Assembly (NCBI GenBank): GCA_004557545.1
Contig: SFGV01000054.1
Span: 1-12,934, forward strand
Direction of reading: 5' to 3'
Length of the DNA stretch: 12,934 nucleotides
Source: Succinatimonas hippei
Lineage (GTDB): Bacteria > Pseudomonadota > Gammaproteobacteria > Enterobacterales > Succinivibrionaceae
Shown here: positions 7,068 through 12,934 of the stretch, piece by piece
How positions within the stretch are numbered: position 1 is the first letter of the stretch
Layout: each line of letters starts with the position of its first letter
Notes under the pieces: model-generated
What the model saw: only the letters and a program-made list of their open reading frames with translations
What the model was told of the DNA's origin: nothing
The model's database searches: none
Position numbers and translations under genes: made by a program

Positions 7068-7531
7068 CTATTGAAAGACGATTGAAGGCTATGCGCGCTC
7101 TTCATGAAGAAGGAATACGGACTACCTGCTTTATATCCCTAATCTTTCCAGGGATCACTGAATTGGAGGCGATGATTGATCGCGTAAAAGACATATGTAA
7201 TCTGGTCTGGCCTGGAGATCCTAAACTTACGCGGAGGCTACCGCAAAACCATTCTTGATTACATTGATGAGAAGCATCCGGAACTAAGCGCTCTTTATGA
7301 TGAGATCTACGAGCCTAAAACCGGCGCTATTGGGAAGAGCTCGACAGGTAAATCAGAAAATACGTTACTAAAAACAAGCTTGAGTACCTGTGGAACGATG
7401 ACATTTTGCAAAGACCATTTGGCGCACCGCAGGTGTTAGTGAACTACTTCTATCATGAGGAACAGACATCAAAAGAAGCGCTCTCCCGCAAGATGTTTAT
7501 GAAGAAGAACATAAACTCACAAGGCTTATGA
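7064..7531 (+). pseudogene. Decayed 3' part of a radical-SAM protein gene (SPL-like)
   Basis: Three pieces of one protein can be read by changing frame. Piece one (from 7064) reads SSIERRLKAMRALHEEGIRT and goes on to ISLIFPGITE. Piece two (from about 7221) reads LNLRGGYRKTILDYIDEKHP and then ELSALYDEIY. Piece three (from about 7328) reads YWEELDR, a TAA at 7349-7351, then IRKYVTKNKLEYLWND and VNYFYHEE, to a TGA at 7529-7531. Together these resemble, from memory, the C-terminal half of spore-photoproduct-lyase-like radical-SAM proteins. The frame changes near 7211-7220 (consistent with one extra base) and near 7317-7328. The N-terminal half with the CxxxCxxC iron-sulfur motif is absent, and coding similarity starts where the intron remnant ends. 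The product is certainly non-functional. Radical-SAM family membership is likely and the subfamily is less sure. Confidence 0.62.
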
Positions 7532-7553
7532 CTGTCACAGAAAGCTCAGGCAT

Positions 7554-7594
7554 TGTCATTACATGACTGCTCAAAGTAATGTCATCGCTTTTTT
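7554..7594 (+). terminator. Possible intrinsic terminator after the pseudogene
   Basis: CATTAC (7557-7562) pairs with GTAATG (7576-7581), extended by TG/CA (7554-7555 with 7583-7584) across one mismatch. A run of six T follows at 7589-7594. The loop is 13 nt and the stem is AT-rich, so it is weak. It may be the original terminator of the decayed gene. Confidence 0.4.
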
Positions 7595-7760
7595 AACAAG
7601 GCTTTTCCAATACCACGATGTCGGTGGGTTCACGCGTATTGCAACAGCATGTTTCCGTCTCTTGAGCGAGAGCGCAAATTCTTATTACAGGATATGAGGT
7701 GACGCCAGCTTCAGGCTAAGATAATTCACCTTAGGATCTTTTGCTTTTGCCGGAGCTTTC
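7595..7760 (+). other. Upstream region of the DeoR-type regulator
   Basis: These 166 bases should hold the regulator's promoter. I see no well-spaced consensus pair; the best is TTGAGC (about 7662-7667) with an AT-rich stretch downstream. One frame reads through to a TGA around 7700 without similarity to anything I know and could be more scar sequence. The SD GGAG at 7752-7755 lies 5 bases before the ATG. Confidence 0.35.
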
Positions 7761-8516
7761 ATGACCAGATCGAGACTAGTGAAAATTCTTGAGTACATGT
7801 ATGTACACAATCTTGTCACGGTTGAGGAGCTGGTCACCCTTACCGGATCCTCTGCCTCAACTATACGCCGCGATCTTGCCCTGCTCGCAAGGCGCGGCTC
7901 GCTCATAAGGATCCATGGTGGCGCCACACTGTCGCGCTATGTTCCGGCTCAGCCTTCCACCGAGGAGAAATCATTGCAAAGCCGCAATGAGAAGGAACGC
8001 ATCGGCAGAGCCGCGGCCGCGCTTTTAAAGGAAGACTCAAGCGTCATCATGGACGCCGGTACAATTACTCTCGAAATAGCCCGTTCAATTCCTGATATGC
8101 CGCTTACGGTATTCACCCCGGATCTGCGGATAGCGCTTACATTATCAGCGTTGTCAAAGCTTAATATTGAGCTTACAGGCGGAGCTCTTGATCACGCATC
8201 GCAGTCATGCGTGGGAAGCCGCTGCGTGATCTTCACAAAAGAGCTTATTCCATCGGTATGCTTTATCGCCTGCAACGCCTGGAGTCTTGAATACGGAATA
8301 ATGACCCCAAGTTCTGAAAAGCTTGAGCTAAAACAGGCGATGCTCAAGGCTCCGGCATTAAAGGTTCTGGTTGCTGACAGCAGCAAGTACGGCGCCAGAG
8401 CTATGTGCAGGGTCTGTGATATAAAGGATCTTGACTGCATAGTGACCGACGCGGGGCTTCCTGATGATGTGACATCCGAGATTGAAAAAGCCGGTGTCAG
8501 AGTCGTTAGAGCATGA
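7761..8516 (+). CDS. DeoR-family transcriptional regulator
   Basis: This is a 251-residue sugar-metabolism repressor of the usual DeoR/GlpR length. The N-terminal winged helix-turn-helix covers residues about 3-57, with the classical pattern VTVEELVTLTGSSASTIRRD (19-38) and the RGSLIRIHGGA wing (45-55). The C-terminal DeoR sensor domain (about 75-250) is a phosphosugar-binding fold with family landmarks DAGTITLEIAR (98-108), the EYGIMTPSSEKLELKQAML segment (about 177-195) and VADSSKYG (204-211). DeoR regulators normally respond to a phosphorylated intermediate of the pathway they control. It converges on the acid-sugar operon at 8632-12413 and is the only regulator nearby, so control of that operon is the natural inference, parallel to ygbI with ygbJKLMN in E. 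coli. Which phosphorylated acid it senses cannot be read from sequence. The start is supported by GGAG and by the family N-terminus. Confidence 0.92.
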   Translation: MTRSRLVKILEYMYVHNLVTVEELVTLTGSSASTIRRDLALLARRGSLIRIHGGATLSRYVPAQPSTEEKSLQSRNEKERIGRAAAALLKEDSSVIMDAGTITLEIARSIPDMPLTVFTPDLRIALTLSALSKLNIELTGGALDHASQSCVGSRCVIFTKELIPSVCFIACNAWSLEYGIMTPSSEKLELKQAMLKAPALKVLVADSSKYGARAMCRVCDIKDLDCIVTDAGLPDDVTSEIEKAGVRVVRA

Positions 8517-8563
8517 TCTTTAAAATTTCAAAACTTTAACAATTCTGCTACAAAATAAATAAC

Positions 8564-8583
8564 AAGGCGCCTTCCGGCGCCTT
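8564..8583. terminator. Bidirectional terminator between the regulator and the permease gene
   Basis: AAGGCGCC (8564-8571) and GGCGCCTT (8576-8583) form a perfect 8-bp stem around TTCC. On the minus strand it is followed by a U-rich tail (TTGTTATTTATTTTG), good for ending the permease operon. On the plus strand only CTTTG follows. It serves the two convergent genes. Confidence 0.8.
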
Positions 8584-8631
8584 TGAATAAACTTTCTTTC
8601 CAGTAAATTTCCTTTATCAGTCAGATGACCA

Positions 8632-10035
8632 TCACATAAAGAGTCCCAGGATCAGAACCTCAATACCACCTATTGCCCAGGCAATGGTTGTAGGAATTGA
8701 CCAGACCTTGATCTGATCTTTAGGCAGGCTGATACCAAGCATGCGGTTGACTACCCAGAAGAAGGAGTCATTCCAGTAGCTGAAGAACAGCGAGCCGCAG
8801 CAGCAGGCTATGGCGCCTAACATCATGCTGTCACCACCGGCGCTTATGATCGGTGCGCAGATACCAGCGGCGGTGATCATGGCCACAGTGCCGGATCCCT
8901 GAATAAACCTGACTAGGGTAGCGATAACAAAAGGCAGGATGATGAGAGGAACCGAGGCCGCGGCAAGCCCCTGCGCGATGTAAGAGCCAAGCCCTGAATC
9001 CTTGATGATTTGTCCCAGCGCGCCGCCGCCACCGGTAACCAGGAGGATGATACCTGCCTGAGACATGCCCTTTTCAACCGTACGCAACACACTGTCACGT
9101 TCCATTCCGCGGGTGAGCGTAAAGAGCGCGATAAGAAGGCCGATGCCTACAGCGATGATAGGCTGACCCAAGAAGATCAGTACATCAAAAAAGCCGGTCT
9201 TAAGCTTAAGCGCTGATAACACGGTGTTGAGCAGAATGAGCAGAATAGGCAGCACAAGTGGGGCGAACGAAACGAATACGCCAGGAAGCTTGCTCTCATC
9301 GGCGCTCGCTATCGCGTCAGGATCATAGTCAGACTCGGAGATCTTTATCAGATCGCCGTTGCCGTCAGGCATCAGCCTGAAGGTTCTGGTGATATAGGTT
9401 CTCGCGTAGATGATGACACCGATGGTCATGGGGATCGCCAGGCAAAGGTTTATCAGGATGAACTTGCCGACGTCCACGTTGAAAATTCCCGCGACACCCA
9501 GCGGGCCCGGGGTAGGCGGCACCAGGGAGTGAGTGATCACAAGACCGCCTGCCAGAGCCACACCCAGAGCGATCACGGATTTTTTGACCACCGTAGAGAT
9601 TGCCTTGGCGATAGGCGAGAGAATGATAAAGCCTGAGTCGCAGAAGATCGGGATCGACACGAAGAAACCGGTGATGGCCATGGCCTCTTCCTCATGTCTC
9701 TTTCCGAAGATCCTCAGGAATGTGTAAGCCATGCGCTTGGCCGCGCCGCTTACCTCAAAGATCTGCCCCATCACCACACCAAAGCCGATGATGATGCCAA
9801 TGCTTGAAAGGGTGCCTCCGAAGCCCTTTGTAATAGAGTTTACGATGCCCAGAGTATTGCCATCGGGAAATTTGACCGTGGTAAGCGGCATTCCGCCGAC
9901 CACGCCAATCACTACGGTGGCGATTATCAGGGCCATGAAGCTATGGATCTTGGTTTTAAGAACCATAAATATGAGCAGCGCCAGACCTATGACAAGGCCG
10001 AGCAACATGCGGTCACCACTTAAGCTTTCAAGCAT
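8632..10035 (-). CDS. GntP-family sugar-acid permease
   Basis: This is an inner-membrane transporter of the gluconate:H+ symporter (GntP) family, 467 residues against 440-455 for most members, with about 12-14 hydrophobic segments along the whole length. Family-typical stretches are FVSIPIFCDSGFIILSPI (about 125-142), HSLVPPTPGPLGVAGIF (about 169-185) and GSGTVAMITAAGICAPI in the C-terminal half. A hydrophilic loop lies around 216-252. The start is set by AAGGAGA just upstream of the ATG. It is the last gene of a minus-strand operon, 41 bp after the PdxA2-type gene. The neighbouring kinase and dehydrogenase indicate a four-carbon acid, probably D-threonate, as the imported substrate. GntP proteins differ in specificity (gluconate, idonate, fructuronate, glycerate, four-carbon acids), so substrate is inferred from context only. 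Family assignment is secure. Confidence 0.93.
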   Translation of the reverse strand: MLESLSGDRMLLGLVIGLALLIFMVLKTKIHSFMALIIATVVIGVVGGMPLTTVKFPDGNTLGIVNSITKGFGGTLSSIGIIIGFGVVMGQIFEVSGAAKRMAYTFLRIFGKRHEEEAMAITGFFVSIPIFCDSGFIILSPIAKAISTVVKKSVIALGVALAGGLVITHSLVPPTPGPLGVAGIFNVDVGKFILINLCLAIPMTIGVIIYARTYITRTFRLMPDGNGDLIKISESDYDPDAIASADESKLPGVFVSFAPLVLPILLILLNTVLSALKLKTGFFDVLIFLGQPIIAVGIGLLIALFTLTRGMERDSVLRTVEKGMSQAGIILLVTGGGGALGQIIKDSGLGSYIAQGLAAASVPLIILPFVIATLVRFIQGSGTVAMITAAGICAPIISAGGDSMMLGAIACCCGSLFFSYWNDSFFWVVNRMLGISLPKDQIKVWSIPTTIAWAIGGIEVLILGLFM

Positions 10036-10076
10036 AATTGTCTCCTTATGTTTGTATGCCTTAGTTATAAAATTCG

Positions 10077-11075
10077 TCAGGCGTTAAAGGACGGCGCGTA
10101 TTTGGCCGCCAGCACCACAGCCTCAACCATGCTCACCGCGCCGGCCTTGCCGGTACCTGCGATATCAAAGGCGGTGCCGTGATCAACCGAGGTTCTGAGA
10201 ATGGGCATGCCACCCGTAACCGAGATGGTGCGTTCAAAATCGAGTGTCTTGGTGGCGATATGCCCCTGATCGTGATAGAGCGAGAGCACGCTGTTGTACT
10301 TTCCTATATAGGCCTGATGAAAAACTGAGTCGGCGGGAACCGGCCCCGCGACATCAAAGCCCTCGGCCTTTAGCTCATCTACCGCTGGTTTTATGACATT
10401 GACCTCGGTCCAGCCGAATAAGCCATGCTCGCCCCCGTGAGGGTTTAAGGCCGCTACCGCCATGGTCCCTGAGGTTACCCCGAGCTGGCGGAGCATCTTC
10501 GTGCAGCGGTTGACATAATCCTTGATGCGGGGCTTTTTGATCATTCCGAGCATTTCAAGCATCGAGAGGTGACGGGTCAGGAAGAATACACGAAGCCCTC
10601 TGGTCTCGAACATGGTGAGCGGATCGTCAGTATGGGTAAGCGCCCCGAAGATCTCGGTATGCCCGATATAAGGGATATTAGCCGCGCGGAGCGACTCTTT
10701 GTTAATTGGGGCGGTGGCAACCGCGGCTACCTTTCTGTGCATCGCGAACTCAATGGCCTTCGCGATATAGTCATAGGCGGCCTGGCCGCACATGGCGCTG
10801 ACAGTGCCATAGGCAAACTTTGTGAGATCGACGTTACTGAGATCCACAAGGTTTAATATGCCCTTTTCATACTGCCCTTCGGACGGATCTTTTATAAGCT
10901 TGATCTTAAGCGGCACACCGGTGATGGCAATCGCTTTCTCCAGTACACCGCGATCACCGGTAACCACCATGTCTGCCTTTGATAAAGCCTCATCTGAGGC
11001 CACGCATTTAACGGTTATCTCAGGACCGATCCCGGCAGGATCGCCCATCGTAAGCGCGATAAGTGGTTTTGACAT
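10077..11075 (-). CDS. pdxA2: PdxA2-type 4-phospho-D-threonate 3-dehydrogenase
   Basis: This metal- and NAD-dependent dehydrogenase belongs to the PdxA family. PdxA2 members oxidise D-threonate 4-phosphate, which then loses CO2 to give dihydroxyacetone phosphate. PdxA itself acts on 4-hydroxy-threonine phosphate for vitamin B6. The 332 residues are the family length. Landmarks: LTMGDPAGIGPEI (8-20), TAPINKESL (121-129), IGHTE (137-141), TRHLS with His169, NPHGGEHG with His213, and YHDQGH with His268. The three His match the metal ligands of E. coli PdxA (166, 211, 266). The C-terminal VDHGTAFDIAGTGKA is also typical. The SD AAGGAG lies 8 bases before the ATG, and the gene follows the kinase gene by 33 bp. 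Position between an acid-sugar kinase and a GntP permease, with no B6 or ksgA/surA neighbours, favours the catabolic PdxA2 role over B6 synthesis. Sequence alone would not separate the two. Confidence 0.87.
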   Translation of the reverse strand: MSKPLIALTMGDPAGIGPEITVKCVASDEALSKADMVVTGDRGVLEKAIAITGVPLKIKLIKDPSEGQYEKGILNLVDLSNVDLTKFAYGTVSAMCGQAAYDYIAKAIEFAMHRKVAAVATAPINKESLRAANIPYIGHTEIFGALTHTDDPLTMFETRGLRVFFLTRHLSMLEMLGMIKKPRIKDYVNRCTKMLRQLGVTSGTMAVAALNPHGGEHGLFGWTEVNVIKPAVDELKAEGFDVAGPVPADSVFHQAYIGKYNSVLSLYHDQGHIATKTLDFERTISVTGGMPILRTSVDHGTAFDIAGTGKAGAVSMVEAVVLAAKYAPSFNA

Positions 11076-11108
11076 CTCTTATGCTCCTTTATATGTTCTG
11101 TGATCTCA

Positions 11109-12413
11109 TCAGACCATGAGACGTTTCTTTAAATAGTTAACGCATTCAGTAAGCGCCGAGGGTCCGCCCTGCGATCCGCCCTTGGTGACGATATGGCACC
11201 CGTCCATAAGCCCGCCTTTGATCTGTCCGTAGGCGGCAAGCGGCAGCACCTCATCCATAAGCGTGATCCCCTGTGCCTTCATGCGTGAGCAAACCGCGAC
11301 CGTGATGTCGCCCCCGCAGCAGTAGATCCCCTTAAAATCAGGTGTCCCCTTGAAGATCCTGCCTGCTATCTCGGCAAAGGCGCTGTTGATGATCGTGCTT
11401 ACCCCCTCAAGCGGAAGCTTGAGTCTGCGCATGGCCTCGTTAAAGTCGATGCGCTTGTCAGGATCAAGCCCGTCACCTATAACCGTGCTTACGGGGAACT
11501 TTGAATGCTCGTTTATGATCTCGGTGACCACCCTTTCAATTTCTCTCTCGCGGTGTTCCTTTGAGAAGAGAAACTCCGCAGTGTTTACCGTGACACTCAC
11601 GGTGCGCTGGGCAAGCTTTAAGTGTCTTACCTGAGCGGCGGTTGTCGGGTGCACGCTGCCTACTACCACGAGTATGCGTGAATTGTTTTTACCATGGGAC
11701 GGGGTTAGGGCCTTTCTGGCGAGCGCTCCCGTAAACGCGCCGGAGTCAACGGCCAGCACCTTAAGCCCTGAAGTGATGACCGCGTCCGCGATAAGATCCA
11801 GATCCTCCTGGGTGATGGCGTCAAATACTATGATCCTCTGCCCTGACGCCACGTGACCTTTGATGATCTGCGCCAGCGCGTGCTTGCCATGCATTAGATC
11901 ATCACAGCAGATCTCGCCTATGCTTCTGTGAGTCTGCCCCGCCAGGATCTCGCGTACCCTTGAGATCTTAACCGGGCATTTGGGATCAATAGCGATATCG
12001 GTATGATGGAGCAGCACCCCATTTACCATCAGATATCCGCCTACCACGGTACGGCCTGAGGAAGGGAATGAGGGCACAACCAGCGCGACTCTGTCATCTC
12101 CAAGAGCGTCAAGCATGGCGTCGGTTTCAGCGCCTATATTGCCCCTTAAGGTAGAGTCGATACGCTTTGAGTAAACCTTAACCTCTGGTCCCATCAGACA
12201 CTCACAGGCGTCCTTTACCCTTTTGTAGGCCTCATCAGGACTCACCGAGCGGGAGTCGGTCGGGTAAATCAGGCAGTCGCACTCAGGCTTCTCGCCTTTT
12301 TTTATTCCATCAAGCGAGAGCACGCTGACCGCGTTGAAATTACTCTGGCGTAGCTGAACACCGGTGGCGTTGCCACCTGTGAGATCATCGGCGATTACGA
12401 CGCATTGTGCCAT
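11109..12413 (-). CDS. dtnK: Four-carbon acid sugar kinase (DUF1537), probable D-threonate kinase
   Basis: This ATP-dependent kinase belongs to the DUF1537/OtnK-DtnK family, which phosphorylates threonate or erythronate at C4. It has 434 residues from the ATG at 12411-12413, a normal family length. A longer frame reaches back to 12536 but is rejected because a strong SD, AAGGAGG, lies 6 bases before the chosen ATG and the family N-terminus begins exactly here (MAQCVVIADDLTGGNATG). The sugar-acid-binding half carries IADDLTGGN (7-15), DSRSVSPDEA (53-62), SKRIDSTLRGNIGAE (82-96) and PSFPSSGRTVVGG (114-126). The C-terminal nucleotide-binding half shows CCGGDITVAV and the glycine-rich IVTKGGSQGGPSAL near the end. 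It is the first gene of the operon, ahead of pdxA2 and the GntP permease. That partner set points to D-threonate. The lack of an LtnD-type dehydrogenase and of an OtnC aldolase argues against L-threonate and D-erythronate. Confidence 0.87.
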   Translation of the reverse strand: MAQCVVIADDLTGGNATGVQLRQSNFNAVSVLSLDGIKKGEKPECDCLIYPTDSRSVSPDEAYKRVKDACECLMGPEVKVYSKRIDSTLRGNIGAETDAMLDALGDDRVALVVPSFPSSGRTVVGGYLMVNGVLLHHTDIAIDPKCPVKISRVREILAGQTHRSIGEICCDDLMHGKHALAQIIKGHVASGQRIIVFDAITQEDLDLIADAVITSGLKVLAVDSGAFTGALARKALTPSHGKNNSRILVVVGSVHPTTAAQVRHLKLAQRTVSVTVNTAEFLFSKEHREREIERVVTEIINEHSKFPVSTVIGDGLDPDKRIDFNEAMRRLKLPLEGVSTIINSAFAEIAGRIFKGTPDFKGIYCCGGDITVAVCSRMKAQGITLMDEVLPLAAYGQIKGGLMDGCHIVTKGGSQGGPSALTECVNYLKKRLMV

Positions 12414-12438
12414 TGGCTGCCTCCTTGTGACTGATTTC

Positions 12439-12478
12439 AGTATAGACGTATATAAGTGCTTTTCCACTTGTAATACAA
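12439..12478 (-). promoter_or_regulatory. Probable promoter and operator of the acid-sugar operon
   Basis: On the minus strand TTGTAT (12478-12473), an 18-bp spacer and TATATA (12454-12449) form a reasonable sigma70 pair; TATACT (12444-12439) is an alternative -10. The inverted repeat AAGTG (12454-12458) / CACTT (12465-12469) around CTTTTC falls between -35 and -10, where a repressor such as the DeoR protein could block transcription. This is inferred from position and symmetry only. Confidence 0.42.
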
Positions 12479-12839
12479 ACGCTAAGAGAGAACCTGACAT
12501 CATCAAATAAGCATGTAACTTGGTAGAAATGGGCAAATGTAATCATAATTGAGCGATTTTAGTCATAGTTTCGTAACCGTTTTCAGTACCGCCGAGACTT
12601 TTGTTTAACGCCTAAAGATCAAATTTAAGCGCAACATTTGCCATTGTGTTCTGAGTGAATGGTTACGGGGAAAAAAATTTGATCTTGAATAACAAAACAT
12701 TTTTTAGATTAGTGATACTGATCGATTTTTGACGATGGCTTTTACGGAGAAGGTGGGGTGACGCTGATGTTTTTGAGTACAAAAGAATGGAATGGATAGC
12801 AGGAAAGAACGTCCTGCCATGAGAAATGGAGGTTTCAAG
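12479..12839. other. Non-coding region upstream of the acid-sugar operon
   Basis: No convincing gene is present. Visible structure: a perfect 12-bp inverted repeat AAGATCAAATTT (12615-12626) / AAATTTGATCTT (12675-12686) with 48 bases between; a 7-bp inverted repeat CGTAACC (12572-12578) / GGTTACG (12661-12667) interleaved with it; and a hairpin GCAGGA (12799-12804) / TCCTGC (12812-12817). An SD-like GGAGG at 12828-12832 precedes a possible start at 12840. No promoter with both elements well spaced was found for the plus strand. Confidence 0.5.
12615..12686. repeat. 12-bp inverted repeat with 48-bp spacer
   Basis: AAGATCAAATTT at 12615-12626 is the exact reverse complement of AAATTTGATCTT at 12675-12686, with no mismatch. 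The 48-bp interior is not itself strongly self-complementary. It could be paired regulator half-sites, a long-loop RNA hairpin, or the ends of a small vanished element. Confidence 0.7.
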
Positions 12840-12934
12840 ATGATGGCAGTGAGGGTGAGGGAGAGCAGATATAAGCGGAGGTGTAGATCAGGAGGTCATG
12901 AAAGCCTCCGGTATTTTTCAGAACTATTTCAGAT
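12840..12934 (+). CDS. Possible start of an unrecognised gene, cut by the window end
   Basis: An ATG at 12840 (a second follows at 12843) is preceded by GGAGG with an ideal 7-base spacing, and the frame stays open for 31 codons to the window edge. The peptide, MMAVRVRESRYKRRCR followed by SGGHESLRYFSELFQ, is strongly basic at first and matches nothing I know. Arginine is written with AGG, AGA and CGG throughout, unlike the CGC/CGT preferred in neighbouring genes. That means either foreign origin or a frame that is not translated. A competing frame starts at 12898 (MKASGIFQNYFR) with more ordinary codons, but its GGAGG is only 2 bases from the ATG. A weak hairpin, GGAGGT (12891-12896) with GCCTCC (12904-12909), followed by GGTATTTTTC could instead be the terminator of a small RNA. 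This is a tentative call. Confidence 0.3.
   Translation, partial: MMAVRVRESRYKRRCRSGGHESLRYFSELFQ

Noticed and set aside
7589..7700. Short frame FFNKAFPIPRCR ... LLQDMR as a gene
   Set aside because: It has no start codon with an SD and no similarity I can name, and it overlaps the T-run of a likely terminator; it is treated as scar or leader sequence.
6920..7760. Complete group II intron with a maturase
   Set aside because: No reverse-transcriptase motifs in any frame and no domain V-like hairpin were seen before the DeoR gene; only the 5' part is recognisable.
9731..10087. 118-codon plus-strand frame opposite the permease gene
   Set aside because: It lies antisense to the conserved GntP N-terminus and its composition is the mirror of that coding sequence, with no recognisable product.
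10077..11075. Reading the PdxA-family gene as the vitamin B6 enzyme PdxA
   Set aside because: The catalytic residues do not discriminate, but the operon with an acid-sugar kinase and a GntP permease favours the catabolic PdxA2 role.
12414..12536. N-terminal extension of the acid-sugar kinase to 475 residues
   Set aside because: The extension has no family similarity, contains the likely promoter, and a strong AAGGAGG sits 6 bases before the internal ATG where the conserved family N-terminus begins.
1..12934. CRISPR array, tRNA/rRNA genes or a complete insertion sequence
   Set aside because: No regularly spaced repeats, cloverleaf-like or rRNA sequences, or transposase frames were seen on either strand.

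Overview
The window reads as chromosomal DNA of a gammaproteobacterium. Supporting this are an E. coli-like GapA, a RNase T (rnt, a gammaproteobacterial marker), an iron-type SodB and a MotY-like protein of the sodium-driven polar flagellar motor. The combination of polar-flagellum motor genes, gut-type sugar-acid genes and Fe-SOD would fit a host-associated anaerobe such as a member of the Succinivibrionaceae, but that assignment is a guess from gene content and no 16S rRNA is present.

Layout. 1-951 (minus) is gapA, missing its C-terminal end, with a good sigma70-type promoter near 1001-1028. 1331-3918 (minus) is a two-gene unit: motY followed 2 bp later by a membrane-anchored TPR/Sel1-repeat protein. 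4035-5999 (plus) holds nagA and rnt. 6293-6865 (plus) is sodB, followed by a strong intrinsic terminator. Directly after that terminator (6920-about 7067) lies what looks like the 5' end of a group IIC intron. It runs straight into a decayed radical-SAM gene (7064-7531) carrying two frameshifts and an in-frame stop. 7761-8516 (plus) is a DeoR-family regulator. It converges, across a bidirectional terminator at 8564-8583, on a three-gene minus-strand operon at 8632-12413: an acid-sugar (DUF1537) kinase, a PdxA2-type dehydrogenase and a GntP-family permease. The last 500 bases are the operon's upstream region, a long inverted repeat, and the possible start of an unrecognised plus-strand gene at 12840.

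How the parts work together. The kinase-PdxA2-GntP set with a DeoR regulator matches the known D-threonate catabolic route: uptake, phosphorylation at C4, then oxidation and decarboxylation to dihydroxyacetone phosphate, which feeds the lower glycolysis that GapA serves. NagA sends N-acetylglucosamine-6-phosphate toward glycolysis. The motY pair probably serves the flagellar motor: MotY is the T-ring protein, and its partner MotX in Vibrio is itself a Sel1-repeat protein, so the coupled Sel1 gene is a candidate motor-associated factor. I see no complete mobile element, CRISPR array, tRNA or rRNA. The least ordinary stretches are the intron/radical-SAM scar (6920-7531), the motY-Sel1 pair and the structured, unassigned right end (12537-12934).
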